A DNA stretch of 64,000 nt from Flavobacterium sp. LHD-80. GTDB taxonomy: Bacteria > Bacteroidota > Bacteroidia > Flavobacteriales > Flavobacteriaceae. Positions 33,948 to 43,222 of the stretch are shown piece after piece. Where the stretch lies: NCBI RefSeq assembly GCF_030929605.1, contig NZ_JAVFVS010000001.1:124001-188000 (forward strand), read 5' to 3'. The translations under genes and the position numbers were made by a program. The notes beneath the pieces were generated by a model that saw only the letters and a program-made list of their open reading frames with translations, searched no databases and was not told where the DNA came from. The first letter of the stretch is position 1, and the number at the start of each line of letters is the position of its first letter.

Positions 33948-34832
33948 TTACATAGTTGAACTTGGTTCGGCTTCTCTTAATTTTTGATTGTCTAAAATCT
34001 TTTCTAGAAAAGGTTGTACCTGACTTTCAATTTCACTTTCTGAAATATTTAAAGCTTTTGGATCTGAAGTTAATTGAATCCAAGGTTTTGGTCCGTCGAA
34101 ATTATAACTTCCGAAAACAATTACTGGAGTTCCTTTTACTTTCACATTTTCTTTGTCTTTCAGAATCCATTCATCGGCAAATTTATAAAGGTATTTTGCA
34201 TCTTTTTCCTGAAGTCTTAAGCAGGAATGCGAAGCTGGATAACCAGGTAATTCATATTCGTGAAAACCAACTCCTAGTTTATTTTCGATATTGAAATTCC
34301 ATTTTAAATCCCATTCGTCGTTAAAAGTACTGGTTGTTTTTTCGGCTTTCCAATTGGTAAAAAATAAACCTGTTGGCGTAGGATCTTTTTTTCTTCCCAT
34401 ATTTGTTGGGCCTGTACGAACTAATTCACCATTTTCGTAAGCGCCAAAAGTCTGAGTAGGATAGGAGAATATGATAACTTTTGAAACTTCTTCTAAAGCA
34501 GAAACATGAAGTGGAAATGGCATATAATAAACCAAGTCACCACTAAAATTTGCCGGAATCACCACAGAATCCAGTTTCTTGAAATTCGCTTTATCTGTTC
34601 GATTTAAAGCATAAACAAGATCCATTTTACTGCTATCGGCTTCATTTACTTTTAGCCATTCTTTAGTGTTTTGCATTTGATAAGAAACAGCAGAAGCGGG
34701 TTTTTTATATTCAATTACTTTTCTTTCTTTTTTATTTTCAGATATATGTACAGTTTCATTTCGTTTACAAGAACCTAGTAAAACTAACATCATTATAAGT
34801 AGGGCATTTGCTGAGTAATATAACTTTTTCAT
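33948..34832 (-). CDS. L,D-transpeptidase (YkuD family) lipoprotein
   Basis: The start at 34832 (MKKLYYSANALLIMMLVLLG) is chosen because it begins the signal peptide, which ends in LLGSCKR. The longer frame from 34877 adds 15 residues. The 294-residue product has the YkuD core IIFSYPTQTFGAYENGELVR, GRKKDPTPTGLFFTNWK and the active-site region HEYELPGYPASHSCLRL. The nucleophile is that Cys. The usual SHGC is SHSC here. It would cross-link peptidoglycan or attach proteins in the periplasm. Confidence 0.87.
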   Translation of the reverse strand: MKKLYYSANALLIMMLVLLGSCKRNETVHISENKKERKVIEYKKPASAVSYQMQNTKEWLKVNEADSSKMDLVYALNRTDKANFKKLDSVVIPANFSGDLVYYMPFPLHVSALEEVSKVIIFSYPTQTFGAYENGELVRTGPTNMGRKKDPTPTGLFFTNWKAEKTTSTFNDEWDLKWNFNIENKLGVGFHEYELPGYPASHSCLRLQEKDAKYLYKFADEWILKDKENVKVKGTPVIVFGSYNFDGPKPWIQLTSDPKALNISESEIESQVQPFLEKILDNQKLREAEPSSTM

Positions 34833-34988
34833 AGGTAGTAATTTTATGATAGTAAAGTTATAAAGAGGATAGGGCAAAGGCGTTACACAATTTTTTGAAT
34901 TGGTTTCGGGATTTACATTTTGATTTATGTTATTTGGACCCTACAGGTTTTAAAAATCTGTTAGACTCTCTAATGAACCTTTAAAAAC

Positions 34989-35570
34989 TTAAATCAATCC
35001 TTTTATTTTAGCATGCTGTAACAAAATAATAGTTTTAGCATCTACAATTTCGCCAGATTCAATCATTGCATATGCTTCATCAAAAGTATATTCCAGAACC
35101 TCAATGTTTTCTTGTTCAGAAGCCAATCCACCTCCTTCGCTAACTTTCATGCTTTCATCATACTCACCTGTGAACAGATACAGGATTTCTGTTACAGCAC
35201 CTGGAGACATATAGGTTTGAACTACTTTTTGAACTTTGCTGATGCGATATCCCGTTTCTTCTTCAGTTTCTCTGATAATGCATTCTTCAGGATTATCTTC
35301 GTCTAAAAGTCCGGCGCACACTTCAATCATCATTCCGGTTTTATTTCCGTTAAGGAAACTTGGCAAACGAAATTGACGCGTTAAAATAACTGTTTTTTTT
35401 GTGGTATTATAAAGTAAAATTCCGGCTCCATTTCCTCGGTCATAAACTTCACGAACGTGAGTCTGAATTTTTTCATTTTCTTTTTGATAACTAAAAGTAA
35501 CCTTATTCAGGATGTACCAATTGTCTGATAATAACTTAGTTTCTGTAACTTTAATTTCTGGATTTTTCAT
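34989..35570 (-). CDS. nudK: Nudix hydrolase, NudK-like (GDP-mannose pyrophosphatase)
   Basis: The protein has 193 residues. The Nudix box spans about residues 88-110, starting GLLDEDNPEECIIRETEEET. YMSPGAVTEILYLFTGEY and the N-terminal ILNKVTFSYQ pattern match NudK, which hydrolyses GDP-mannose and related sugar nucleotides. A role in recycling sugar nucleotides fits the polysaccharide genes later in the window. It lies downstream of purA but is separated from it by a terminator. Confidence 0.85.
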   Translation of the reverse strand: MKNPEIKVTETKLLSDNWYILNKVTFSYQKENEKIQTHVREVYDRGNGAGILLYNTTKKTVILTRQFRLPSFLNGNKTGMMIEVCAGLLDEDNPEECIIRETEEETGYRISKVQKVVQTYMSPGAVTEILYLFTGEYDESMKVSEGGGLASEQENIEVLEYTFDEAYAMIESGEIVDAKTIILLQHAKIKGLI

Positions 35571-35591
35571 GGCGTAAATATTTGTATAAAA

Positions 35592-35616
35592 AAACGCTCT
35601 GATTATCAGAGCGTTT
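35592..35616 (-). terminator. Intrinsic terminator after purA
   Basis: An 11-bp perfect stem (AAACGCTCTGA and complement) with a 3-nt loop and an A run on the left, nine bases beyond the purA stop. Confidence 0.82.
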
Positions 35617-35624
35617 AAAATGTC

Positions 35625-36896
35625 TTATTTTGTTATTGTTTGCTTTCTGTCTGGTCCAACCGATACAATTTTGATTGGCACTCCAACTTCAGCTTCAATA
35701 AATTCGATATATTCTTTTAGCTCAATTGGTAATTGATCATAAGTTGTCAAACCAGTTAAATCAGCTTTCCATCCTTTGAACTCTTTGTAAACCGGAGTTA
35801 CATTTTCTGGCTCGATGTTGTAAGGGAAATGAGAAATATTTTGTCCTTTATAATTGTATTCAGTACAAACTTTCAAAGTTTCGAATCCAGAAAGAACATC
35901 ACCTTTCATCATCATTAACTGAGTAACACCATTAACTTGAACAGCATATTTTAAAGCAACTAAGTCTAACCATCCGCAACGTCTTTGTCTTCCTGTTACC
36001 GATCCAAATTCGTTACCAACTCTTGCCATTGTAGCACCAACTTCGTCAAAAAGTTCAGTTGGGAAAGGTCCGCTACCAACACGTGTAACGTAAGCTTTAA
36101 AAATTCCGTAAACTTCTTTGATTTTGTTCGGAGCAATTCCTAAACCTGTACAAGCTCCAGCAGCAGTAGTATTTGATGAAGTTACGAAAGGATACGTTCC
36201 AAAATCAACATCTAATAAAGATCCTTGAGCTCCTTCACAAAGAATAGATTTACCTGCTTTTTGAGCTTGGTACATATATTCTTCACTGTCAATGAAATCT
36301 AATTTTTTAAGTTCTTCAATAGCTTCAAAGAATTCTTTTTCTAATTCAGCTAAATTATATTGAATAGCAACATCATAAAAAGCAATCATTGCTTCATGTT
36401 TGTCTGCTAATGCTCTGTAACGCTCTTTGAAATCTTCTAATTCAACATCTCCAACACGTAAACCGTTTCTACCCGTTTTGTCCATGTAAGTTGGTCCAAT
36501 TCCTTTTAAAGTAGAACCAATTTTTGCTTTTCCTTTTGATGCTTCAGAAGCAGCGTCAAGCAAACGGTGTGTTGGTAAAATTAAATGTGCTTTTCTAGAA
36601 ATAATTAATTTCTTTTTGATGTCAAGGTTGAATTTTTCTAAGCCTTCAATTTCTTTTTGAAAAACTACAGGATCGATTACAACACCATTTCCGATGATGT
36701 TTACTGAATCTTTGTGGAAAATTCCAGAAGGAATAGTTCTTAATACGTGCTTGATTCCATCAAATTCTAATGTATGTCCTGCATTTGGTCCTCCTTGAAA
36801 ACGTGCAATAATATCATAATTTGAGGTAAGAACGTCAACAATTTTTCCTTTACCTTCATCTCCCCATTGTAATCCTAGTAATAAATCTACGGTCAT
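35625..36896 (-). CDS. purA: Adenylosuccinate synthetase
   Basis: The protein has 423 residues. The GTP-binding start VDLLLGLQWGDEGKGKIVDV, GPNAGHTLEF, GIGPTYMDKTGRNGLRVGD and the late VTGRQRRCGWLDLVALKYA are diagnostic. It joins IMP and aspartate with GTP hydrolysis on the way to AMP. Length is normal. It is followed by its own terminator and preceded at about 95 nt by the fur stop codon on the same strand. Confidence 0.97.
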   Translation of the reverse strand: MTVDLLLGLQWGDEGKGKIVDVLTSNYDIIARFQGGPNAGHTLEFDGIKHVLRTIPSGIFHKDSVNIIGNGVVIDPVVFQKEIEGLEKFNLDIKKKLIISRKAHLILPTHRLLDAASEASKGKAKIGSTLKGIGPTYMDKTGRNGLRVGDVELEDFKERYRALADKHEAMIAFYDVAIQYNLAELEKEFFEAIEELKKLDFIDSEEYMYQAQKAGKSILCEGAQGSLLDVDFGTYPFVTSSNTTAAGACTGLGIAPNKIKEVYGIFKAYVTRVGSGPFPTELFDEVGATMARVGNEFGSVTGRQRRCGWLDLVALKYAVQVNGVTQLMMMKGDVLSGFETLKVCTEYNYKGQNISHFPYNIEPENVTPVYKEFKGWKADLTGLTTYDQLPIELKEYIEFIEAEVGVPIKIVSVGPDRKQTITK

Positions 36897-36991
36897 TCTG
36901 TTTTAATTTGCGTTGAGACAAGCCAAGCTGTCCTACTGATTAATGTAGTTAATTTTCTTTTTTTTTATTTTTTGAATAATTCCTTTCTGGA

Positions 36992-37450
36992 TTATTGTTT
37001 TTGCTTTTTGTTTCCGTAGAAATACAGTGAATGATTCGTAATTTCGATATCAAATATTTCTTCGATTGTTTTTTTGATGGTCTGAATTCTTGGATCACAA
37101 AATTCAATAACTTCTCCAGAATCAGTCATGATAATATGATCATGCTGTTTGTCGAAATACGATTTCTCGTAATAAGCCTGATTTTGTCCAAATTGATGTT
37201 TTCTAACCAAAGCGCAGTCTAACAGTAACTCGATCGTGTTGTATAAAGTAGCTCTACTCACACGATAGTTTTTGTTTTTCATTTTGATATAAAGGTTTTC
37301 TATATCAAAATGCTCTTCGCTATCGTAAATTTCCTGAAGTATAGCATAACGCTCAGGAGTTTTGCGATGCCCTTTTTGCTCAAGATACATTGTAAAAACA
37401 TTTTTTACAATTTCTTGATTCTTAATGTTGTCAGTTGAAATGAGTGTCAT
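36992..37450 (-). CDS. fur: Ferric-uptake-regulator family repressor
   Basis: The start at 37450 ([15 protein letters not shown]) is chosen because the -7 element lies immediately upstream, inside the longer frame that opens at 37483. The 152-residue product has the winged helix ([36 protein letters not shown]) and the metal-binding segment [17 protein letters not shown]. The C-terminal CxxC zinc pair of many Fur proteins is absent. It should repress iron-uptake genes when Fe(II) is bound. The transcript is predicted to be almost leaderless. Confidence 0.88.
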   Translation of the reverse strand: MTLISTDNIKNQEIVKNVFTMYLEQKGHRKTPERYAILQEIYDSEEHFDIENLYIKMKNKNYRVSRATLYNTIELLLDCALVRKHQFGQNQAYYEKSYFDKQHDHIIMTDSGEVIEFCDPRIQTIKKTIEEIFDIEITNHSLYFYGNKKQKQ

Positions 37451-37456
37451 ATCCGG

Positions 37457-37464
37457 CAAAGATA
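37457..37464 (-). promoter_or_regulatory. -7 promoter element for fur
   Basis: Minus strand reads TATCTTTG. It ends six bases before the ATG at 37450, deciding the start and implying a leader of a few bases at most. Confidence 0.6.
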
Positions 37465-37634
37465 ATTTTTTATTTTTAATCAATAAAAGTTTCGGCTTTA
37501 AAGTTTAACGTTCAAAATCATATCAGAGCGGTAAAAATGCAATATTTATAGGCTTTAGCAGTGATATGTTTTGGAGAATCTAAAAAACCTTAATTAACAT
37601 AAATATTTTTAATTACGATAAAATTAACAAATTT

Positions 37635-38177
37635 CTATTTGCTTTTCGTCATGTACATGTACCAATTCCATTCCCATGTTTTTCCGTTGTCATCAGACAT
37701 TGCCTGGCTCCAAACCGGATTGTCTTTATCCCTGGCATCCCAGCGAAAAACCTGAATTACATTTTTTTCTTCAAAAATATCTTTTGAGAAAAAATGCCCG
37801 ATATTATTTTCGAATGAACCAACAACAGGTTTGTCTAAAACTCCTGTATTAGAATCCGACCAATAAATACTCCACAATTTGGTTTTCGGATTAAATAATC
37901 GAACCGTCATTCCTTCAAAAGGTTCTCCATCAAAAGTGGCCAGAAAATTATCAATATTGCCAATTCCGTGAAGAATTTTATACATTTCCTGAGTCGATGG
38001 AAATTCAATCCACTCTGTGCAGTTTACCAGCCTTTGTTTTAATTTTTTATTTCGAATGTTAGATTTTCCCTGAAAAAAGTCAAAATCATCTTTTGAAGAA
38101 GATTCAGAAGCGTTAATGATTAGTTCGCCATTTTCATCAAAATGGATTTTAGGAATTTCTAAGTTTTCATTTTCCAT
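37635..38177 (-). CDS. Conserved protein of unknown function (DUF1579-like)
   Basis: The protein has 180 residues with no signal peptide. The segments FDFFQGKSNIRNKKL, FEGMTVRLFNPKTKLWSIYW and GKTWEWNWYMYMTK form a lipocalin-like beta pattern that I recognise from a widespread conserved family described near DUF1579. No catalytic residues can be named. It stands alone, with repeats on its upstream side. Confidence 0.7.
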   Translation of the reverse strand: MENENLEIPKIHFDENGELIINASESSSKDDFDFFQGKSNIRNKKLKQRLVNCTEWIEFPSTQEMYKILHGIGNIDNFLATFDGEPFEGMTVRLFNPKTKLWSIYWSDSNTGVLDKPVVGSFENNIGHFFSKDIFEEKNVIQVFRWDARDKDNPVWSQAMSDDNGKTWEWNWYMYMTKSK

Positions 38178-38226
38178 AAAAAAAATATTTAAGTTCTTTT
38201 TTTATTCTCCTATTGTGCAATTTTTA

Positions 38227-38356
38227 AACACATAGAAACATAGGTTTTAATTCTAAAAAAGAGGGCAAAAAGAAACTAGTTTCTAACACATAGCTTATGT
38301 TTGTTATTGTAAGTGAAACGCCTTTGTCGGCAAAGGTATCTATGTTTCTATGTGTT
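38227..38356. repeat. Inverted repeat with 17-bp perfect outer arms
   Basis: AACACATAGAAACATAG (38227-38243) is complemented at 38340-38356. The centre holds another ACACATAG word and a small hairpin CCTTTGTCGGCAAAGG. It lies between two minus-strand genes, just past the rsh stop. Confidence 0.8.
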
Positions 38357-38389
38357 AAAATATTTTTTTTGACTCTCTGTTAGTAAGTA

Positions 38390-40609
38390 TTATGTTCGAT
38401 ATTCTCTAGTAACTTTATCAACGCCATCTATTTTCTTGATCGCATTAATCATTTTTTTCAAAATGGTGTTATTTTTCACAATTACCGCAACTTGCCCATG
38501 AAAAATTCCAGCATCGGTACTCAAAGAAATACTTTGAATATTCACACTCATATTGTTCGAAATTACCTTCGTCAACTGGTTTGTAAGTCCTAAAACATCC
38601 ATTCCAGTAATATTGATAATCGCTTTGAATTCTTCTTGAGAAGAATCAATCCATTTGGCGCTCATGATTCGGTAAGCATAATTGGACTGCATTCCAATAG
38701 CGTTTGGACAATCTTTTTTATGCACTTTTATACCTTCGTTGATCGTAACAAAACCAAAAACATCGTCACCCGGAATTGGGTTACAACATTGCGAAAGTTT
38801 GTAATCAAGTTTGTCATGTTCTGTTCCAAAAACGAGCATGTCATAATTACTGCTGATAACTGGTTTGTGAATATCCTCGTCGGCAGTATCTTTATTTCTT
38901 TTGATTTTATTTTTGAAGAAATTGATAAACGAATTGCTTTTTTGAGCAGCATAATCTTTTAACTGCTGATTTTCAATCGCGCCAATTCCAACTCTATAAA
39001 ATAAATCTAAGCTTGTTTTTAATTTAAAAAAGTTAACCAGTTCGTTTGTAACTTGCTCGTTAAGTGTAACTTTTAAATGTTTTAGTTTTCGAGTAAGAAG
39101 TTCTTTTCCTTCCTCGCCAATTTTTTTCGTATTCTCGTTAAGAACGTTTTTAATCTTATTTTTTGCTCTCGAAGTAGTAACATATTCCAACCAGTTGACC
39201 GTTGGTTTTTGATTAGCTGATGTAATAACTTCAACTTGATCACCACTTTTTAATTCGTGATTTAACGGAACAAGGCGTCCATTTACACGTGTGCCTCTGG
39301 TTTTGATTCCAATTTCAGAGTGAATACTGAAAGCAAAATCCAATGAAGTAGCGCCTTTTGGCAATGATTTTATTTCTCCTTTTGGGGTGAAAATGAAAAT
39401 TTCTTTAGAATATAAATTCATTTTGAAATCTTCCACAAAATCAACCGCATTCGTTTCTGGATTTTCTAAAGCTTCACGAAGCAAGTTCAGCCAAGTATCC
39501 AGACCACTTTCTTCGGTTGCTCCATTTTTGTATTTATAATGCGCTGCATAACCTTTTTCTGCAATTTCGTCCATACGCTCACTTCGAACCTGAACTTCGA
39601 CCCAGCGACCTTTTGGTCCCATAACGGTTATGTGAAGTGCTTCATAACCAGTTGATTTTGGGGATGAAATCCAGTCACGTAAACGGCTCGGACTTGGTCT
39701 ATAATGATCTGTTACAATCGAATAGATTTTCCATGCAATGAATTTTTCATCGTGCGGATCTGATTTATAAACAATTCGAAGTGCAAATTTGTCGTAAACT
39801 TCATCGAAACTTACATTTTGAGCACGCATTTTTCTGCGGATCGAATAAATAGATTTTGGACGGCCTTTTATAATGTAATCAATATTTTCAGTGTCCAAAG
39901 ATTTCTTTAAAACATCCGAAATATCTTTGATGTAGGCATCTTGTTCCTCCTTTGTTTCTCTAATTTTGCTTACAATGTCATTGTAAACGGCAGGTTCAGT
40001 ATACTTTAAACCCAAATCCTCTAATTTGGTTTTGATATTGTAAAGTCCTAAACGATGGGCGAGTGGAGCGTAAATATAAAGTGTTTCCGAAGCAATTTTC
40101 GTTTGTTTATATTCTGCCATCGAATCCATGGTCTGCATATTATGAAGACGGTCAGCCAGTTTTATTAAAATAACACGCACGTCATCATTCAGCGTCAAGA
40201 TCATTTTTCTAAAATTCTCCGCTTGCATTGAAGCATTCAAATCTTTTTGGACCAAAGAAATCTTGGTCAAACCTTCAACTAATTGAGCCACTTTTGGGTT
40301 GAATAAGCGCTCAATTTCTTCAACGGTCATTGGTGTGTCTTCGACAACATCGTGTAATAAAGCCGCAGCAATAGAGGTCGCGCCCAGACCAATTTCTGAG
40401 GCAACAATTTTCGCAACTGCAATAGGATGAAATATATACGCTTCTCCCGATTTGCGTCTTTGCTCTTTGTGAGCGTCAACGGCAACGTCAAAAGCCTTCC
40501 GAATCAGTTTTTTATCGGCTGGGGTTAAAGTCTGGTAACTTATTCGAAGTAATTCCTTGTATTCCTGCGCAATCGCTTTGTTTTCTTTCTCAATATCTAT
40601 TTCTATCAT
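38390..40609 (-). CDS. Bifunctional (p)ppGpp synthetase/hydrolase (RelA/SpoT family)
   Basis: The protein has 739 residues. The HD hydrolase domain (about 40-190) has FHPIAVA with its metal-binding His, then ALLHDVVEDT. The synthetase domain (about 240-360) includes RPKSIYSIRRKM and SPKSTGYEALHITVMG. A TGS domain (about 405-465) includes IFIFTPKGEIKSLPKGAT. A conserved Cys region (KLSQCCNPIPGDDVFGFVT) precedes a C-terminal ACT domain. The intact HD residues support both making and degrading the alarmone. Length is normal. Confidence 0.95.
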   Translation of the reverse strand: MIEIDIEKENKAIAQEYKELLRISYQTLTPADKKLIRKAFDVAVDAHKEQRRKSGEAYIFHPIAVAKIVASEIGLGATSIAAALLHDVVEDTPMTVEEIERLFNPKVAQLVEGLTKISLVQKDLNASMQAENFRKMILTLNDDVRVILIKLADRLHNMQTMDSMAEYKQTKIASETLYIYAPLAHRLGLYNIKTKLEDLGLKYTEPAVYNDIVSKIRETKEEQDAYIKDISDVLKKSLDTENIDYIIKGRPKSIYSIRRKMRAQNVSFDEVYDKFALRIVYKSDPHDEKFIAWKIYSIVTDHYRPSPSRLRDWISSPKSTGYEALHITVMGPKGRWVEVQVRSERMDEIAEKGYAAHYKYKNGATEESGLDTWLNLLREALENPETNAVDFVEDFKMNLYSKEIFIFTPKGEIKSLPKGATSLDFAFSIHSEIGIKTRGTRVNGRLVPLNHELKSGDQVEVITSANQKPTVNWLEYVTTSRAKNKIKNVLNENTKKIGEEGKELLTRKLKHLKVTLNEQVTNELVNFFKLKTSLDLFYRVGIGAIENQQLKDYAAQKSNSFINFFKNKIKRNKDTADEDIHKPVISSNYDMLVFGTEHDKLDYKLSQCCNPIPGDDVFGFVTINEGIKVHKKDCPNAIGMQSNYAYRIMSAKWIDSSQEEFKAIINITGMDVLGLTNQLTKVISNNMSVNIQSISLSTDAGIFHGQVAVIVKNNTILKKMINAIKKIDGVDKVTREYRT

Positions 40610-40690
40610 AACGGCATATTCAAGTACTAAAAATAAGCATTAGTTTGAATATACGCAAGGTTTTAGATTGTTGATTTTAGAATGAAGTTA

Positions 40691-40780
40691 TTTGTTTCAA
40701 GTTTCAGGTTTCAAGTTTTTAACTATCGTTTTAAACCCCGTTTTCCAACCTGAAACTTGAAACCTGAAACTTGAAACAAA
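40691..40780. repeat. Inverted repeat with 28-bp perfect arms made of a 7-bp word
   Basis: Arms at 40691-40718 and 40753-40780 are perfect complements with a 34-nt loop. Each arm is the heptad GTTTCAA/GTTTCAG repeated about three times. It ends three bases before the stop of the serine hydrolase gene. Confidence 0.9.
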
Positions 40781-40782
40781 AA

Positions 40783-42321
40783 TTACTCTTTCGAAAAATC
40801 CAAATCCTGAAAATCGTAACTAAAATCAGTTAGTTCAGAGATTGGGAGCATTTTTAGATTGGTAACTTTTCCATTTTCATCGTATTTGAAAAGTAAATGT
40901 GCATCAGCATGGAAAAAAGCATTATTCCATTTTACGACGTAATTTCCATCTTTATAAAAAGAAACTTCGCCAGCTAATTGCGGAGAGCGTTTAGAGGCAA
41001 AATAAAGTTTTCCTTTTTTCTCTGTGATCGTGATTTCTCCAAACCAATTGTCTTTGTAAGTTCCAACGATTTTAGAAAAATCAGTTTTTATTTTATCTTT
41101 TTTATTTTTAGCAACAACTGCCCAAACTTCATCTGTAACTTTGTCGGCTTTTTCTTCGTTAGCTTTCATTCTGTTGCTGTAAACGGTCACATAATCATCA
41201 GATTTAATGCCTAAATAACTGTCTTTTATAGTATTTGTAATCGCATTAAAAGCAGCACCAGATTGTTGATTTGTTAAAACAATAATTCCTAAACCAATTT
41301 CAGGAATCAAGGTCGTCTGCGTCACATTTCCTTCTAAACCTCCCGTATGTGAAACTTGTTTGTATCCTTTCACGTCGCTCAAGAACCAACCTAATCCGTA
41401 ACCAGAAAAATGAGTGTTATATGGCGGTCTAGTTTTGGCAGGAATAATAGTCTGCAACTGCCACATTTCGTCATGTTCTTTTTCAGAAAATAATTGCTTG
41501 TTATCGCCATATTTTCCGTTATTGATTTGCAAAATAGCCCATTTGCTCAAATCGTTTACACTTGAATAAATTCCAGCAGCGCCATCAAAAAGTTGGTTTT
41601 CGTAACGTTTTATTGTTTTTAGTTTTCCATCAATTGGAACATGAGGCGTAATTACATTTGAAGTGTCTTTTAGGCGCTTAATTGAAGCTACACTATTTTT
41701 CATTTCCAATGGTTTCATGATGCGTTCTTCAACAAAATCTGCCCAAGTTTTTCCGCTTACAACATGAACAATTTCACCTGCAATAATATACATTAGATTG
41801 TCATAATCATATTTTGTTCTAAAGCTCGAAACTGGTTTTAAATAACGTAAATTATGAATAATATCCTGCGCTTTAAAGTCACTTCCGTCAGGCCAAATCA
41901 TTAAATCTCCAGCACCAAGCCCAAGTCCGCTTCTATGAGTCAATAAATCGCGAATGGTGAATTCACGCGTTACAAAATCATCATACATTTTAAAATCCGG
42001 AAGGTATTTTACGACTTTATCATCCCATTTGATTTTACCTTCATCTACCAACATTGCTAGAGCTGCAGAAGTAAAAGCTTTACTATTTGACGCAATTCCA
42101 AAAAGTGTATTGGCATCTACTTTTTCTTGTGTTTTAATTGATTTTACACCATAACCTTTTGCGAGGACTACTTTTCCATCTTTCACAATCGCAACTGCAA
42201 TTCCGGGAACATCAAAGGTTTTGATCGTTCTGTTTACCAAGTCGTCAACTTCCTGATTTGTTATTTGTGCAAAAGCTGTAAATCCCAAAAGAAATAGTAA
42301 CACAGATAATTTATAATTCAT
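40783..42321 (-). CDS. Secreted serine hydrolase, class C beta-lactamase-like, with C-terminal DUF3471-type domain
   Basis: The protein has 512 residues with a signal peptide (about 1-19). The penicillin-binding fold shows the SxxK motif S78-N-S-K81 in FGIASNSKAFTS, a YxN motif in KYDYDNLMYII, and HTGG in VSHTGGLEGN. A beta-rich C-terminal domain (about 400-512, IVGTYKDNWFGEITITEKKG) resembles DUF3471. Such proteins are usually D-amino-acid-directed peptidases or esterases rather than clinical beta-lactamases. It acts in the periplasm. Confidence 0.9.
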   Translation of the reverse strand: MNYKLSVLLFLLGFTAFAQITNQEVDDLVNRTIKTFDVPGIAVAIVKDGKVVLAKGYGVKSIKTQEKVDANTLFGIASNSKAFTSAALAMLVDEGKIKWDDKVVKYLPDFKMYDDFVTREFTIRDLLTHRSGLGLGAGDLMIWPDGSDFKAQDIIHNLRYLKPVSSFRTKYDYDNLMYIIAGEIVHVVSGKTWADFVEERIMKPLEMKNSVASIKRLKDTSNVITPHVPIDGKLKTIKRYENQLFDGAAGIYSSVNDLSKWAILQINNGKYGDNKQLFSEKEHDEMWQLQTIIPAKTRPPYNTHFSGYGLGWFLSDVKGYKQVSHTGGLEGNVTQTTLIPEIGLGIIVLTNQQSGAAFNAITNTIKDSYLGIKSDDYVTVYSNRMKANEEKADKVTDEVWAVVAKNKKDKIKTDFSKIVGTYKDNWFGEITITEKKGKLYFASKRSPQLAGEVSFYKDGNYVVKWNNAFFHADAHLLFKYDENGKVTNLKMLPISELTDFSYDFQDLDFSKE

Positions 42322-42337
42322 AATTTAAAATTTATAA

Positions 42338-43129
42338 TTAATTAAATCCTCTTTGGCGTTTTGCTTCGAAAATTAAAATTGCGGCAGCTACAGAAACATT
42401 CATACTGTCGATTTCGCCTTGCATAGGAATAATGATATTTTGAGTTGCTTCATCTCGCCATTGCTGAGTTAAGCCTGTTGCTTCTGTCCCGACAACCAAA
42501 GCTGTGGGTTCAGTAAAATTTTGAGTATGGTATGAAGTGGAGTTTTGTAAAGTTGCACTGTAAAAATTGATCTTTTTTTCTTTCAAAAAAGTAATGATTT
42601 CTTCTGATGTTCCAGTGGCAATTTGGTTGGTAAACAAACAACCAACACTTGAACGGACAATATTTGGGTTGTATAAATCACTTTTTGGATTAGCGATCAA
42701 AACAGCATCTAATTTTGCAGCATCAGCAGTGCGTAAAACAGCGCCAATATTTCCTGGTTTTTCCAAAGATTCAACAACAAGAATTAATGGATTTTCAGAT
42801 AATTTTAAATCGGATAGTTTTAGTGATTTGGTTTTGGCTATAGCCAAAATACCTTCGGTAGTATCGCGGTAAGCCAGTTTTTGGTAAATTTCTTTATTGA
42901 TTTCTATGATTTGAAATGGATTCTGAATCAGTTTGTTTATCTCGTTTTCAGAAATTAATTCGGGTAAAAATAAAACCGTTTCAATTTCGTAGCCACCTTT
43001 TATAGCTAATGAAATTTCGCGTTGACCTTCAATCAAAAATGTTCCGGTTTGTTTTCTTGCTTTGGATTTTTCCTGAAGTAAAACAAGTGATTTTATAAAC
43101 GGATTTTGTACTGAAGTGATTTGTTTCAT
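42338..43129 (-). CDS. TrmH/SpoU family RNA 2'-O-methyltransferase
   Basis: The protein has 263 residues. The N-terminal substrate-binding part (TGTFLIEGQREISLAI) is followed by the SPOUT domain with motif 1 VVESLEKPGNIGAVLRTADA, motif 2 ALVVGTEATGLTQQW and motif 3 IPMQGEIDSMNVSVAAAIL. It modifies ribose in rRNA or tRNA using S-adenosylmethionine. The exact target is uncertain. Its upstream region is an octamer array that repeats the -7 box. Confidence 0.92.
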   Translation of the reverse strand: MKQITSVQNPFIKSLVLLQEKSKARKQTGTFLIEGQREISLAIKGGYEIETVLFLPELISENEINKLIQNPFQIIEINKEIYQKLAYRDTTEGILAIAKTKSLKLSDLKLSENPLILVVESLEKPGNIGAVLRTADAAKLDAVLIANPKSDLYNPNIVRSSVGCLFTNQIATGTSEEIITFLKEKKINFYSATLQNSTSYHTQNFTEPTALVVGTEATGLTQQWRDEATQNIIIPMQGEIDSMNVSVAAAILIFEAKRQRGFN

Positions 43130-43142
43130 TTTTTTAAAGGCT

Positions 43143-43174
43143 CAAAGTTACAAAGAAACAAAGGTACAAAGGTA
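43143..43174 (-). repeat. Octamer array upstream of the SpoU gene, reiterating the -7 promoter box
   Basis: Plus-strand words CAAAGTTA, CAAAGAAA, CAAAGGTA and CAAAGGTA. Three of the four read TAnnTTTG on the minus strand, that is, complete -7 elements in tandem every 8 bp, beginning 14 bp before the ATG at 43129. They may act as multiple promoters or as a repeat that recruited promoter function. Confidence 0.65.
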
Positions 43175-43222
43175 TATGAGTTCCTGCAAGGTTTTTAAAA
43201 CCTTGTAGGTTTATTAAAAAAG

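Noticed and set aside
33956..34294. A 112-codon plus-strand frame opposite the L,D-transpeptidase gene
   Set aside because: It is entirely antisense to a well-supported catalytic domain, Leu/Phe-rich and without a promoter.
40783..42321. A clinical-type class C beta-lactamase
   Set aside because: The SxxK, YxN and HTGG motifs are there, but the long C-terminal beta domain and overall pattern fit the broad serine hydrolase/esterase group. Resistance cannot be inferred.
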